Shown: in pieces, positions 30,386 through 42,149 of the stretch
Layout of the letters: every line of letters begins with the position of its first letter
How positions within the stretch are numbered: the stretch's first letter is position 1
Origin: Odontocerum albicorne
Lineage: Eukaryota > Arthropoda > Insecta > Trichoptera > Odontoceridae
Reading direction: 5' to 3'
DNA length: 64,000 nucleotides
Assembly: GCA_949825065.1 (NCBI GenBank)
Contig: OX463854.1
Span: 16,377,049-16,441,048, forward strand
Made by a program: the position numbers and the translations under genes
The notes under the pieces: generated by a model
Told to the model about the DNA's origin: nothing
Database searches by the model: none
What the model saw: the letters and a program-made list of their open reading frames with translations, nothing else

Positions 30386-30954
30386 ATCTAGACAATCAGA
30401 CGAGACTGGAGCAATTGGTTCGAAATAGCATAAACTGACACATTTCGTTTATGTATTTTCTGTGTCGTGTTATAACCCTTATTAAATACTAGTAATTTTG
30501 AATGTAAAGAGCTTTAATGTCATTATATTGAATTATCGATTGGGTAATGAGTATACTGCAATCTCGGGCATATTTGAAAACGATTTAAACACCTTTCCAA
30601 GTTCTACCAGGAAACGTTTCTGTTTATCGGGACCAGATTTTTTTTCTCGAAAATTTTCCATGGTTTATAAAGAATGTGTTGACGTCTCGATTTGTGTTTT
30701 TTGTTGTGTATTTAATGGATGAATTCTACGATTATGTTTCTTGGTTTTTATTGTTTGCAAATATTATTCATTATATTCTTCGGATTTTTGTTTTGTTGTT
30801 TATGTAGTTATATTAACGTTTTAATGTTTATATTTTTTCTAACACTTAGAATTCTGTAATTAGGATCACTTGGACTTCTAAATTTTTATTTAAATATTGT
30901 AACAATTTTAATGATCCAAATTGACCGTACATACATTAATTTAAAACTTCAGTA
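30386..30954. other. Unassigned AT-rich DNA
   Basis: No element recognised. Confidence 0.4.
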
Positions 30955-31005
30955 AAAGACAGAGCGCCAAACTTTTCTATCTCGACATACATCCTTCACT
31001 TTTTC
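30955..31005 (-). pseudogene. N1 terminal scrap
   Basis: GACAGAGCGCCAAACTTTTC and TATCTCGACATACATCC are the complement of the N1 'CRDRKVWRS' end. A similar weaker scrap lies at ~32300-32390 (AGAACAGATTGCGTCGACTT). Confidence 0.4.
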
Positions 31006-31054
31006 TCGATATTTTGATGCTTAATTATAAAAAAAACCGAGCATTTTTGTTCAC

Positions 31055-31112
31055 TAATGGGAATCGAGTCCGAATCCGCCGAATGGAAGTCAAACCAGTA
31101 GGCCACATTTGT
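31055..31112 (-). mobile_element. SINE head remnant
   Basis: The reverse complement reads TGTGGCCTACTGGTTTGACT, TCCATTCGGCGGATTCGGAC and TCGATTCCCATT. Confidence 0.6.
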
Positions 31113-31669
31113 ATCAGTTATATTCTGTTAACATATTTTCAATGCTTCAAGTATTTTATATATGGTTATGATTTTCTAATCGATGGATTTTTTTTACTTA
31201 TAATATAAAAAGTATTCGAAAATAGACAAAACTCAAGTAACCTTCAAGATAGTTTGTAACTTTTCTAAATCAGGCGAATAAAAGCAACAACCGATTGTTA
31301 GCAATGCCAAAAATAATGTTTTCCGCATGGTATCCAATCGCGGGCTCCCGGTGCTCGCAATTTATAGTCCTGCCCCAACCGTTTTCCGCATCATCTTTGT
31401 ATCCTTAACTCACCAACTTGAGCTAGAGGGCAGTTGAAAGGGTATATACCGCCTGAGAATGAAAACAGAAAATATACCGCGCCCGAGGGAAAATATCATA
31501 ACGTCTCTGTCTTCTTATTTTCTCTCGTATGGAAATACTTCAAATTGATGCAGGGTAAGTCAGCTAGACATTTTGCCTTATATAGTACTCGTATTTCATG
31601 AGAAGATAGAGGGCAAACCCCTCAGAAAAAGTGTATGTAGGAAACCGGTTTACCATGATTGATTTGTAA

Positions 31670-31945
31670 GACTGTGGTCTAATTGGTAAGACGCTTAACA
31701 ACTAGACTACAAAGGTCAAGTTCGATTCCCGATAATACCCGAAAATAATGTCATCGTTTGCACTCGCTAGACGTGAGCGATTGTCGTCTCTTCACGTGCG
31801 GCAGCGAGCGTTGTCTATTCCATGGCTACTATATTGGTTGTAAAATTAGAAGGCACGATTTATTGAACCGAAGACAATTTTATCGCTTTTTAATATGTCC
31901 ACACCGCCAATTCAGATATATTGTGGGGTACCATACGAATGAATA
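31670..31945 (+). mobile_element. SINE-B, near full length
   Basis: Head ACTGTGGTCTAATTGGTAAG, B box AGTTCGATTCCCGATAATAC, then TTGTCGTCTCTTCACGTGCG, GAACCGAAGACAATTTTATC and the GGGTACCATACGAATGAATA end. Confidence 0.85.
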
Positions 31946-32390
31946 AATATTATTTGTATATCACCTTAAACATATAAAGTCTGACAGTCGTCACGCTTAC
32001 ATTGTCTTCATCCTAATAGATTCTGGGTGCACCAGAACTTCCTTGACCGGTGAAATTTAGATAATGGAACTTTAAGGTATTTTTGTACCAGCTGTCATTA
32101 TCACACGCGCTTCAATGCATAACTACGCTCACACGCCTTGAAGTATATTCCATACAGTGCTTGATATTCCAACTAATACGGTGACATGATTTCAGGCATA
32201 TTAAAAGAGAGATCACTATAACAAAAAACTATCGCCCTTTACAATCAAGAGGGCTCCTAAAAATATCCAAATCAAATTATTACGGAGAATAAACGTTACA
32301 CGTAACAGAAGACAGAGAGAACAGATTGCGTCGACTTTCTATCTTGACATCTCTCTCACTCCTCATTTTGTTTCATATAACTTCAAAACC

Positions 32391-33000
32391 TTAAGACTTT
32401 TGTTCCGAAAAGTTCCGATCGCAACCGCCCCGCACCCAATGGATTGTCAGCTCAAATGTAGCGCATATTTTTTCCCTAAAACTAGCGCCACATCTGCCCT
32501 TCTGATTTATCTAGCAAGGATGTGTCGGTTCCGCACTGTTATCATTAATATCTCCATCATCCTTTGGAGATAGGAAACTGAGTATTTAGGAAGTCTACAA
32601 TGCCGTTTTATGGCTATACCCATATATATGTATATTCATAGTCATTTATCATTCGGCAGAAACATTCATAAATGATTTCTAGCCATTTTATTTTGATAAT
32701 CTTGAAAATCTTCGAATATATCTTGAAAGTGAAAATAAGACGCGAGGGTTGTTTTAAATTGGGTCGTTGAAATCGATTCCTTATAAATATATGACTAACC
32801 TGTCACATGTTCATTTGTATATAAAGACGCTGTTGTGTCGTTAATTAAATAAATCAAAAAATAAAAAAATATATTATAATGTAGCAAACAAAAGTAAGTT
32901 ACTTTTTTTTGATATTTTTTTTCACATTGTAAAATTATTATTTTTATCTCTTCTTAATTGTTCCCTGAACCTTAATTTAAGGATAGTAAACACAACGATC
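32391..33000. other. Unassigned DNA
   Basis: No gene or recognised repeat. Confidence 0.4.
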
Positions 33001-33013
33001 TTTAACAATCTTT

Positions 33014-33763
33014 GTAATTTGTTTTATCAAACACTGTTTATTCCACTTTTTGTAACGGTATAACACTACCGGTTTCAAGGCTTTCACCTCATCATCAGGG
33101 GAACACAAACAAGACTGTTGTTACCGCGTCTTGTGTGCGCTCTCCTGATGATGAGGTTAAAGCCTTGAAACCGGTAGAGTTATATCCAGAGCTGTGGAGT
33201 CGGATGAAAATTTACCGACTCCGGCTTTATTTTATACTCCGACTCCAACTCTTGACTCTGACTTCAATTTTTATTTTATTTTATAATTTACTGCGTCTAA
33301 CCTAATGTATTTATATTGATCACAATGAAAACAAACGGAATAAAAACTAGAAAAAATATTATTTACAACTGCGGGTGTAAACTCAACTTTACAATGCGTT
33401 GCACACGCGAGAACGCCCGAATGCGGCCGGCATCTTCCGAAGTAATGAACGAATATCGTATGCTGATATAATACACTAACAATATTTAGGCATGGACACG
33501 CCGCGCGTGTTTTAAGCATGAAGCAGATGTTCACATGGACACGCCAGGCGTGTTCTCAGCATTGGATGAGTTAAAGAAAATGTTAAAATAATTAAACGGA
33601 GTCGGAGTCGGTCGATTTTTACCGACTCCGACTCCGCCTAAAATGTTCCGACTCCACAGCCCTGGTTATATCGTTACAAAAAGTGGAATAAACAGTACTT
33701 GATAAAACAAATGACAATATCCTTAAACCTCCACAATGTTAATGCCTTAACTATAAATAATAC
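33014..33763. mobile_element. CTGATGATG/CCGGT inverted dimer, interrupted
   Basis: The minus-strand unit 33014-33112 (TGTAATTTGTTTTATCAAAC ... CATCATCAGGGGAACACAAA) faces a plus-strand unit that starts near 33136. The plus unit is split at 33186 by a hAT MITE and resumes at 33673 (CGTTACAAAAAGTGGAATAA to CTATAAATAATAC). The pair is bounded by TTTAACAATCTTT (33001-33013) and TTGAACAATCTCT (33764-33776), a ~13-bp TSD with two mismatches. Confidence 0.8.
33187..33664. mobile_element. hAT-type MITE, 478 bp
   Basis: Ends CAGAGCTGTGGAGTCGGATG and, read inward from the right, CAGGGCTGTGGAGTCGGAAC. It is flanked by a perfect 8-bp TSD GTTATATC at 33179-33186 and 33665-33672. The subterminal parts are rich in GACTCCG/CGGAGTC repeats. 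No transposase is encoded. The minus-strand ORF at 33271-33534 has no recognisable domain. Confidence 0.9.
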
Positions 33764-33955
33764 TTGAACAATCTCTTTATTGATTAACGTCTTCTGAAAT
33801 GTGCACATGGAAGTTCATAATGTGGGGCATTATGTTTTTTTTTATTGTTAGATAACGTTTCTACATTTCTTCGATTTTCTAAACCCATCTAAATAATGTG
33901 AACTGTATTTTCACCAACCTTTATACATAAAATAGAGATTGTCAAGCTGTGACTT

Positions 33956-34165
33956 AAAACTTCTGTAAATGTTGTAGCAACTCATTAAACGCTAGAACTA
34001 CATGTAAGGGTTCTACAGAGATGTAAACTTGTATAAATGTTGTAGCAAGTCATTAGACACTAGAACTACATGTAAGGGTTCTACAGAGATGTAAACTTAT
34101 GTAAATGTTGTAGCAACTCATTAGACGCTAGAACTACATGTAAGGGTTCTACAGAGATGTAAACT
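33956..34165 (+). repeat. 68-bp tandem repeat, ~3 copies
   Basis: GTTGTAGCAA recurs at 33971, 34039 and 34107. Each unit contains CTAGAACTACATGTAAGGGT and TCTACAGAGATGTAAACT. The units are over 90% alike by eye. Confidence 0.95.
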
Positions 34166-34586
34166 AGATGTGAATAATCTTGTAGAGATAAATCGATCAA
34201 ATACTTTTTTTTTCTCGATCGATTATTCCGAAGGAATAGTTCTATGACAATAAATTAACTTCCTGTAGGGAAGACTTAGCTTACAGATGCTTTTTAAAGA
34301 TACGCTTCGTTAAAACTGAATCAATCTTGAAAATATTTTAATTACTACAGAAACGCTAAATAAATGCATGTTATTGTACAATATGCAAATGCACTTTATT
34401 GTAAAATATACAAATGAGTATCAATTGTTGAGTGAAAGATTACAGCATTATTTTCAAATAGAAAAAAGAAAATTTTGACATACTTAAAGCATAAAGAAAC
34501 GAAGGAAAAAAAACAATTAAACAAAATATTTTCAAATCTCACCAAAGAATGGAAATTGAGTCATTAAATAAATATGTAATGTTTTT
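34166..34586. other. Unassigned AT-rich DNA
   Basis: No element recognised. Confidence 0.4.
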
Positions 34587-34690
34587 TTATGTCGCTGTTG
34601 GAAGCGAACCAACGAGCATGAGAGGCAGTAACTGGTTCCAGAGTCGGACGAGACGGGCTGTAAAGAACGACATAAAAATGGAGAATGTTA
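34587..34690 (-). pseudogene. CR1-like non-LTR C-terminal scrap
   Basis: The minus strand reads FFTARLVRLWNQLLPLML. The 'F..R..RLWN.LP' motif marks the last ~40 residues of CR1/Jockey-type polyproteins, and the plus-strand copy at the window end has ARLWDKLP. Upstream sequence on this strand gives no further motif. Confidence 0.5.
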
Positions 34691-36061
34691 CTAAAATATC
34701 ATGAAAATAGGAGAAATTGAATATAAATTCATTCGAGTATATCACGCGACAGAATAAACCTAAATCGTAAAATATCGTCCAAATTGAATACTCTGACATC
34801 ATTCTCCACAGTACTCGTATGTTCATAGAAGGAATTTTCCAATTCATCGGCTTCCTTACCTCCACGCTTCTCGCTCTATATAATACTCTATTTTGAAGAG
34901 TTTGGTACCAGGAGTATAAGTGCCTACATGTCAATAAAGATTCTGGTATGAAATACGCTTATCGCATACCGTTCCTTGGGAGACACACGTCAGGACCGCC
35001 TCATAATTTTGTACAATGTAAACGATGCACGCAGGCGACTGATGCGATTATGTTTTTTTTTTTCTTCTACGCCGTAACCTCAACCTGATAAACGGGGCAC
35101 ATACATTGTCGAGCATATTCATGTGATTTTCTTGGTAGAAATAGTGCGGTGGTTTCTCACATATTTCCACACTACGGTGGATGTTATAGGAATTGTATAT
35201 ATGTTATGTTGTATATATTGTGAGCCCTGCTGCCAACAAACGGTTTTTTGGGGTATAGTACTAGGTCTAAGAGGAAATTTGTACTTGTGGATGTTAAGTG
35301 GGAAGAGGAATGTTATAGAAATGTTTTGGAATATTCTAGTGTGGACAGGAGTTGGAAAGCTAAGGAGAGAGAATAAGGAAAACGCAAAAGCAGGAGTAAC
35401 TATTATATGTACCCATCCACCAAATTCATCCCGCGGGTCCTCGCAGTTATCGGGAAGTTGTCGCTATCCGCGCACTGACAGCTTCTTGGAGCCAAAGGTG
35501 AAGAGTTTGAGAGGTCAGCTGACCAGGGGCTGAGCACTTTCTAGGCACTTTAGTTTGGCTAGTACTTTCATCTAGATACTACCGTTCAACATCTCGCTTC
35601 ACCTCGACTTGGGTATTTTACATATATTATTAATAATTTAATCTACATTGTGCCGTCCAGTAACCGAAATCACTCTGAATGCGCTTACGTTTCATTGTTG
35701 CCTCTTTGAAAAGTGTAATCTTAAGTCTCTCTTGGAGATTTCAATTATATTTCTTGCGATGGGCATGTTAGTTCGATCTGCCTAAACAAGATGATTAATT
35801 CTGACAATCTCAGTCTTCCATGCCTAGCAGAAAACACTTCCCTTAACGCAATGGTGTTTTGTCATTTAAAGATTTAAATAGCATACTTAATATACTCCTA
35901 TTTAATATATTTCAATTCCTTTAGGTGACTGAATCAGTTAAGTCCAAACTGTTAAAATCCTTTAATTATATGGCGCCGCACTTGCACAGTTCGGTACTAA
36001 GAATGTGACATGTAGGAAGGCTTGTACACTGAGATCGGCTCGATATCAGATGGTTAATCAT
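34691..36061. other. Unassigned DNA
   Basis: The ORF at 35123-35533 is the longest here but has no recognisable domain. Its last third is richer in GC. CTTGGGAGACACACGTCAGG at ~34975 resembles TTTGGGAAACACATGTCAGG at ~29573. Confidence 0.35.
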
Positions 36062-36270
36062 CTTGTTATCAGATGGTTTACCATCATCAAGGCAAAATAG
36101 AGGGTCGAAGAGGTGTTGGCAGGAGGCAAATCTCCTGGCTCCGCAATATACGTGATTGGACTGGTATAAGGAGCGTTGGGGATCTTTTTCGGGCTGCCGG
36201 GGACAAAGATGCCTACTCTCAGGTGATATTCAACGTTGGGGAGGCCTGACATGATACTGGGAAGAAGAAG
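36062..36270 (+). pseudogene. Non-LTR C-terminal tail with AAG repeat
   Basis: One frame is open from GKIEGRRGVGRRQISWLRNI through RDWTGIRSVGDLFRAAGDK to VIFNVGEA and a stop. This GK-EG-RG-GR---SWL-NI--WTG----LFR-A-D pattern is the end of an insect non-LTR polyprotein, distinct from N1. The reading is followed after ~10 bp by GAAGAAGAAGAAG, an RTE-type 3' terminus. Only ~66 codons remain. Confidence 0.8.
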
Positions 36271-36479
36271 AAGAACCATCTTGTTGAAAAACATCGATTT
36301 TTCAGAACTGCTGGTCCTATGTTATGAAATATATTTTTCCCTGGATTTTTGGAAGCCTGATGACATGAAAACTTTGAATAGGTATTTTTTAATTGACAGT
36401 TTCAAGCATGGCTACACGGTAATATAATCCATTGGAGTGCTTTTTAAAGAAATTCATAATTATTATTTTTGGGATTCAT

Positions 36480-36840
36480 TCATCCGTATGGTAATCGTTT
36501 AACATCTCTGAATTAGTGACTCAGACATATAAAAGAACGTAACCCGGAGACAACATTATTTTGGACCCCGTTAAACGGTCCTTGGGGTTTAAACCCATCG
36601 AGAAGTAACAGAACACGCGGTTCGTCATCGCAGATGTTTGAAATACTACTCCGCACGTGAACAGACAACAATACTTACACACTTCTAGTGCGCATGAGCA
36701 TTGTTACCGGATGTACTCTTTTGCCAGGCTAGTTTCCTATTTTTTTTACACCATCGGCAATCAAAACTGAAGTCCTCGGTTGAAACTCAAGCTTCCCACT
36801 AACTAGACCACGGAGGTTGTCAACCCGGATGACTTACTTT
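36480..36840 (-). mobile_element. SINE-B, near full length
   Basis: The reverse complement gives the head GACAACCTCCGTGGTCTAGT, then TCTTCACGTGCGG-like, AAGTTCCGTGCC-like sequence and CCGGGTTACGTTCTTTTATA near the end. Confidence 0.75.
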
Positions 36841-39593
36841 TTAATTTTAATTATTATTATCACTCTATGTACGGACGTATGTACGAGTATATACTCGTAT
36901 ATATATTCGTATTCATACAACGTTAGCAATAATACTTTGAGCATTGTATGGCTATACGTTTCATTCAATGAGGGGTGACATCATGTGTTTAGCCTACTTC
37001 AAGTATTTTTCCCTAGCGACGGCCCTAGCCACGGTTATATGAAATTCAACATTATCGTCTCCCGAGATATTGTTAAGTCTACGCGACTTCTAAACTCACA
37101 ATGTAAACACCGAACTCTTCATTATTTCTTCACTCGAGTCTTTGAAACTGTGAATGGAACACGGTTCCTTGTATTTACCTTGCGGATTAAACTTCAACGG
37201 CAAGGTACCCTAAGGATATGATATCCTTGAAGGTGTTTGCCCGAAACTTTCTGGAACGAAAATTAAGTAGGGCTGTGTTCTAATTTTGATTTTTTTATTA
37301 TTTGTCGCATACCTCAATTTCGTCATTTTACCTGAGAACCTTCACTAGAACATTTTTCATGATTATCTCCTTGAGTTTTTGGGGTCGATACTGTTCTATG
37401 AAATTCGACATATTTTTAAATATTAAACACAATTCAAAACAACTAGTGTTTGTTTAACAAAACATTTAACATTATGCATAAGTGTTTAACTCAATAAAGC
37501 CATAATATAATGTTTTTATCTTTTGGTGTAATATTTCATCATTTTAAATTAATTACTGTAGCAAAGTAGATTTTCGGTATTAAATTAGTTTTACTGAAAG
37601 AATACACCACACAATATTGCTAGAGAATTGAATACTTGATCGTATCATTGTTGCCATTTTTTTTTCATGCTCTCAAAATTATGTGATAAATTTTTATGAG
37701 ATATTAAACTTAAATCCCAAGTTATCACGAACATAAGTCCAACAGCATCAAAATCTCTAAAACCACATCTTAGTCATGTCCAACAACTTATCACACGCTC
37801 AACATTGGCATAAGTCATTCACTCATTCCTATGGGGAAACCTCCAAAAGCTCCTCACTCCAAGCTCTCCCCCTGTCAAAGAACCGCCTTATGAATTGTTT
37901 TCAATTAAATCATCCTTAATTCAATCATTTTGTCTTTTTGAATAATAAAGTACATTTCATTTTGTTTAATTCGTATTTTCTGAATATAATATGTCGACTT
38001 TTATTATTTTCTTTAAATCTAATTTTTAATACATAAAACTGCATCTGCCATAGTATGTATTATATTGATCGTTTTTGTCAACGTTTTATTAATGTAATGT
38101 TATATCGATAAGAAACATCAATCGACTTTCACATAGTGCAAAAAACACAATGAAAAACATAAACACAATAATATCAATAATTCAAGTACAATTTGTATAG
38201 CGCCATTCAGAATGTAGAATCTCCTCTAACTCGAGATTTGAACCCACTATTATTGACGTATTGAAAATATTACAAAATAAATTTATATAAGTAGAGTGTA
38301 ATGATAGGAAGGTGGTGGGTGACTGACGGTAGCCATTAGATTAGGTACTTTCCCGCATCTACATATGATTAGAAAAACGTGTTGGTTCGATAAAACCCTC
38401 AAATAAATCGACCTCAGCGTTCTACTCCTCTCCGAAGAAACATCTCTCAGATACAGTATCTATTCTGATATATCTATAAATTATGTATTCAAATAACATC
38501 CAAGGTATGTAAAGATATTTTAAAAGAATTTTTTGCTGATTGTCTACCGAGCAAATGTCAGAATAACATATTTATGCACTCACATACATTAATTGACATA
38601 CTCGTAAACACACAAAATACAGAGACACGCATTCATCCCACATATACTCGTATATCATATACTTTTATATCATCCCACATATACTCGTATATCATTATAT
38701 CGTAAAACATTCATGCATACACATTTACATAAATAAGTTACATATTAAATATGATATGTACATCGAAGGTAGAAAAAAACGTAAGAAAATAAAATGAATT
38801 TGCTCAAGAGCGAAAAAAAGGAAAGAAGGGAATGAGAAAAATATAGCACGGTAAAAACAATCATAATTCAAACTGTCGTCATTCAAATAAATTTGGCAAA
38901 TTTAAACAGAAAAAAAATATGAGCCAGACCTTTCGATACGTCTTATTTAAATTGTTTCTTATACTCGTATGAATCATGTGAAATTTATATTTTTTTCTTG
39001 AATAGTTTTCTTTTTACTCTGAATAAGGGTGATTATTATTATTGAACACTCATAATAATATCATATATTTTTCATGTAACATATTAAAAGTACACTTAAC
39101 AAATTCATGTATTTTATCTAACAAATCTCAGATGTTATTCAAATTATATTTATTGATACAAATTTTAATCACAGTGGCATTACAATTTGATTTTTCTTTT
39201 TGTCAAGGGACCGCCGTATCTCGCATGTAAATCTGCAATTAAGTACTCTTCTAATTTCCGAAAAATCATTTTTACTTTCGAAACTCTACTTTTTTATGGT
39301 GTAGTAATTTAAACATCAATCAAAAACGTGTTATGATTAAGTTAAATCTCATTATTTGACTCGCGGGTAATACTTCATTCTCGGTATCGGTGGCACATGG
39401 AAAATTAAAGAAATCACCTCCATTCCTTTTGAATGCCAAGTTCGCGAACTTTTATACGTTCAAACGAAACAACAATAAACTTCAAGGTTTTCATATTTTG
39501 CATTTCTTTCTTTTACTAGTTAGTCTTCGTTTTAAAAACTCATCATTGTTTCGTTTATAGAAGCGAAATTTGTGTGGCAGAATATAATTAAAT
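36841..39593. other. Gene-poor AT-rich stretch
   Basis: About 2.75 kb with no recognised element. It contains six TACTCGTA/TACGAGTA octamers, two of them inside direct repeats CATCCCACATATACTCGTAT at ~38634 and ~38672. Confidence 0.45.
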
Positions 39594-39660
39594 GAAGATC
39601 GGATTCAAGCCCCCTCGTTGGAAGACAGGGTCTTGCCAACTAGGTCGCAGAGATCATACA
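39594..39660 (-). mobile_element. SINE head remnant
   Basis: The reverse complement reads TGATCTCTGCGACCTAGTTG, GCAAGACCCTGTCTTCCAAC and GGGGGCTTGAATCCGATC. Confidence 0.65.
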
Positions 39661-40804
39661 TACTCTTATTATAAAATATGGCATCAGTTAAACATTAACC
39701 ACCAGAATAGAGCTTAATATGAGGTAGAAATACGCGTCGAGGTAATTGAGTTAAATAAGTGGTATAAAAAAGTAATATTTCATTTAATTTATTTGATATC
39801 GTTAAAATAACAGTCCATTGGGTATTAAAACTGTGGTTAAAAATTTTAACAAAAATTGTTTTTTTAATCGTTTTTTTTTTTATTAATTAAGCGATATTTC
39901 TTTCTTGTATCCAAAAACGCAGACGCTAGTCTCTGAGCTTACCCTATTCGGTGGAAGGAAATTTGGTATAAATTATTCAATAAATTCCTCCACTTTATTC
40001 TGCCTCTCGTTCTGTTTCTTCCTAAGCCCATTTGATCCATCGTACTTTGATGAAGGCTCATTACTCTTCATCAGGTTTAATTGGTGCGGCTGCGGATGGT
40101 ACGATGATTTGTGGACTTAGTTGTTACTGCTACTGTTTCTTGTATCCCTTATTGAGACTCATTTGAGACCTGTATGAACGGATGACCTGCACTTTATGGA
40201 TAATTACAGTTTATTACAGACCTCAATAGAATTCTAATTCATTAAACTTAGAATGGATTTGTGTTTTAAACAGATAAAAATAGGGGTTTTTTGTCGGCTT
40301 GGTCTACCGCTTTTATATTTATTTATTACTTTTGTAAAGTTTCATTGTAAACTTGATGATTTTTTAGTGTAGACCCGTATACTCGTATAACTGCTTGAGT
40401 GAACGCATTTGCTTTAAAACATAGGTCAAATACTTCATTTTGACCATAAATTAAAAATAGGGGTCTGGCAGAACATTCTGAATGGCCATAACCCGTGACG
40501 AGAACAATATAAGACATAACACATAGTGGATGATCACACTCAATACAAAGTGGGTGAATGGTACCTGACGATGGTGCCACCGGAGGTGCCTATATAAGTT
40601 AATTTGTGATATTGCATATCCTGTTGCATATAAGGCACGGAGCTTCAGTATCCACAGATTGTATGCGTTTTTTTTCTCTATTGTGCCCGTTCCACGGAAA
40701 AAAGTTCCACGCTATATGGGTCTATCTGTAAGTCTGTACTTAAGCATGCGAGCCACGTATTCAGACCAACGCAAGCGTGTACGCGTCACCACATCTCGAT
40801 ACTA
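39661..40804. other. Unassigned DNA
   Basis: No gene recognised. GGTACCTGACGATGGTGCCA at ~40560 echoes the CTGACGATG motif of the foldback elements, but the GAAACCGGT part is absent. Confidence 0.4.
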
Positions 40805-40970
40805 CATTACCCGGCGGTAAGGAATACAGATCGTTTGTAGAGCATCGTCTCTGTCATTCATACGCGTGTTCCATCGCCATTTGTCAGTCGTTACCGGACC
40901 GCATGTTAGCGGATCGTGCGACAGAGACGACGCTCTCCAAACGATGTGTATTACTTACCGCCGGGTACTG
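40805..40970. mobile_element. Tc1/mariner-type foldback MITE, copy 2
   Basis: Shares the ends (CCCGGCGGTAAGGAATACA and GTATTACTTACCGCCGGGTA) and the GACAGAGACGACGCTCT core of 808-1047. It is flanked by TA at 40803-40804 and 40971-40972. It is 74 bp shorter, having lost parts of both arms. Confidence 0.85.
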
Positions 40971-41407
40971 TACAACAGTTTGCTCATCTCAAAACATCAT
41001 AATTTCATACTTGATGATGCCATTAAATCTTTATTATTTGCCTGAGGTGCATCTGCTGACATTTTCGAATGCCCTAATATGTATCGTCTGTAGGAAACGC
41101 ATGTTCAGCAAAGAAGAAATGAAAAGGGGGAAATGACGATGATGATAACTTTTGGGGTTAAGATAATGTTTTCTTCATTGTATTGTATTTCGTCTTCATG
41201 GTTTGCAATGCAATCGGAATTATTACTATGAGGACATTTCTAACACTCAACCAGGTTTTAATCGGGAATCAAATTAGAAATTTTCGGGTTTTAATTTTTT
41301 TCCTTTTATTTTGCCCATAAAAATTGAAATCGAAGATAACGCAAAACATTTTATTTCATAAATCTTGAGAGTTCAATATTTAGGTGACTCAGAAGAATTT
41401 TAAATGT

Positions 41408-41640
41408 AGAGGTTGTTACGTTCAAGAGGGTGCTTTTCCGTATTTCTTCAATCTTAGGGCTTGACTAAGAGACTGGTTATTCCATTTTCATTAAATCTTA
41501 TTTGGTTATCTTTGTATTTTCTTTGATTGTATTGGTATTTTCTTTTATTTCAGTGTTATACTATACATAAGTGATTTCATGCGCCGTATGCGTTCTAAAA
41601 TGCTGATTTTTTTTCAAGTTGTTACACTAGCAAACGTAAA
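41408..41640 (+). mobile_element. CR1-like non-LTR 3' end
   Basis: GTTCAAGAGGGTGCTTTTCC, GACTGGTTATTCCATTTTC and ATAAGTGATTTCATGCGCCG parallel 15186-15400. The terminal AATAAATA tail is absent. Confidence 0.55.
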
Positions 41641-41929
41641 ATTATTACATTTGTTCTTTGAGTATGCCTGCCGATTAATCTGCAAACTCCTTTCTCGAAA
41701 AAATCAAAGCTGGAATGAATGTACAAAACCAGTCTTTGATAGTCATTTCACAAACGAGGTTTCGATAATGACACGACTATGGCAAAATATATTGCAATCC
41801 ATCAAATAAGAATGTCATAAAACTAATAAGGCGTCGTTAGGGAGACTAGAGTTTTCTAGGGGTTATACAGGCGTCAAAAGAAAAATATAGGTGTCATTAG
41901 TGACAGGAAGTCGATATCATGACAAAGAA

Positions 41930-42115
41930 TTCTTCTTGGTCGATTCCTCATGACTGAGAGTCGTGACCTCTCTGACCTATCTTCCCATCTCTGCCACATA
42001 TGCCCATAACGATTCTTCACCTATATCTACTTTGGGCCCCTTGAAGCGCTGCCGTCACATAAAAACTGTTGCGTTCATGACTTCCTCGGTGTATCGGGTT
42101 GGTCACTGTCCTTCA
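41930..42115 (-). pseudogene. Possible non-LTR 3' tail
   Basis: The minus strand ends CACGACTCTCAGTCATGAGG, AATCGACCAAGAAGAATTC, with DRSERSRLSVMRNRP in one frame. The RRR-rich ending and GAAGAA terminus fit a non-LTR 3' end. Weak. Confidence 0.35.
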
Positions 42116-42149
42116 GCACGAGTTTTTTTTTTCTAAATTTTATTTTCCT

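Noticed and set aside
32060..32180. Inverted SINE-B copy
   Set aside because: Only short stretches resembled the family, with no ordered hallmarks.
33271..33534. 87-codon Cys-rich ORF inside the hAT MITE
   Set aside because: Cysteine spacing does not form a recognisable zinc finger, and such MITEs are not known to code.
35123..35533. 136-codon ORF as a possible gene
   Set aside because: No recognisable domain, no repeat partner, low-complexity N-terminal half and no start context. Kept only as unassigned DNA.
40777..41136. 119-codon ORF
   Set aside because: Runs straight through a foldback MITE and out the other side.
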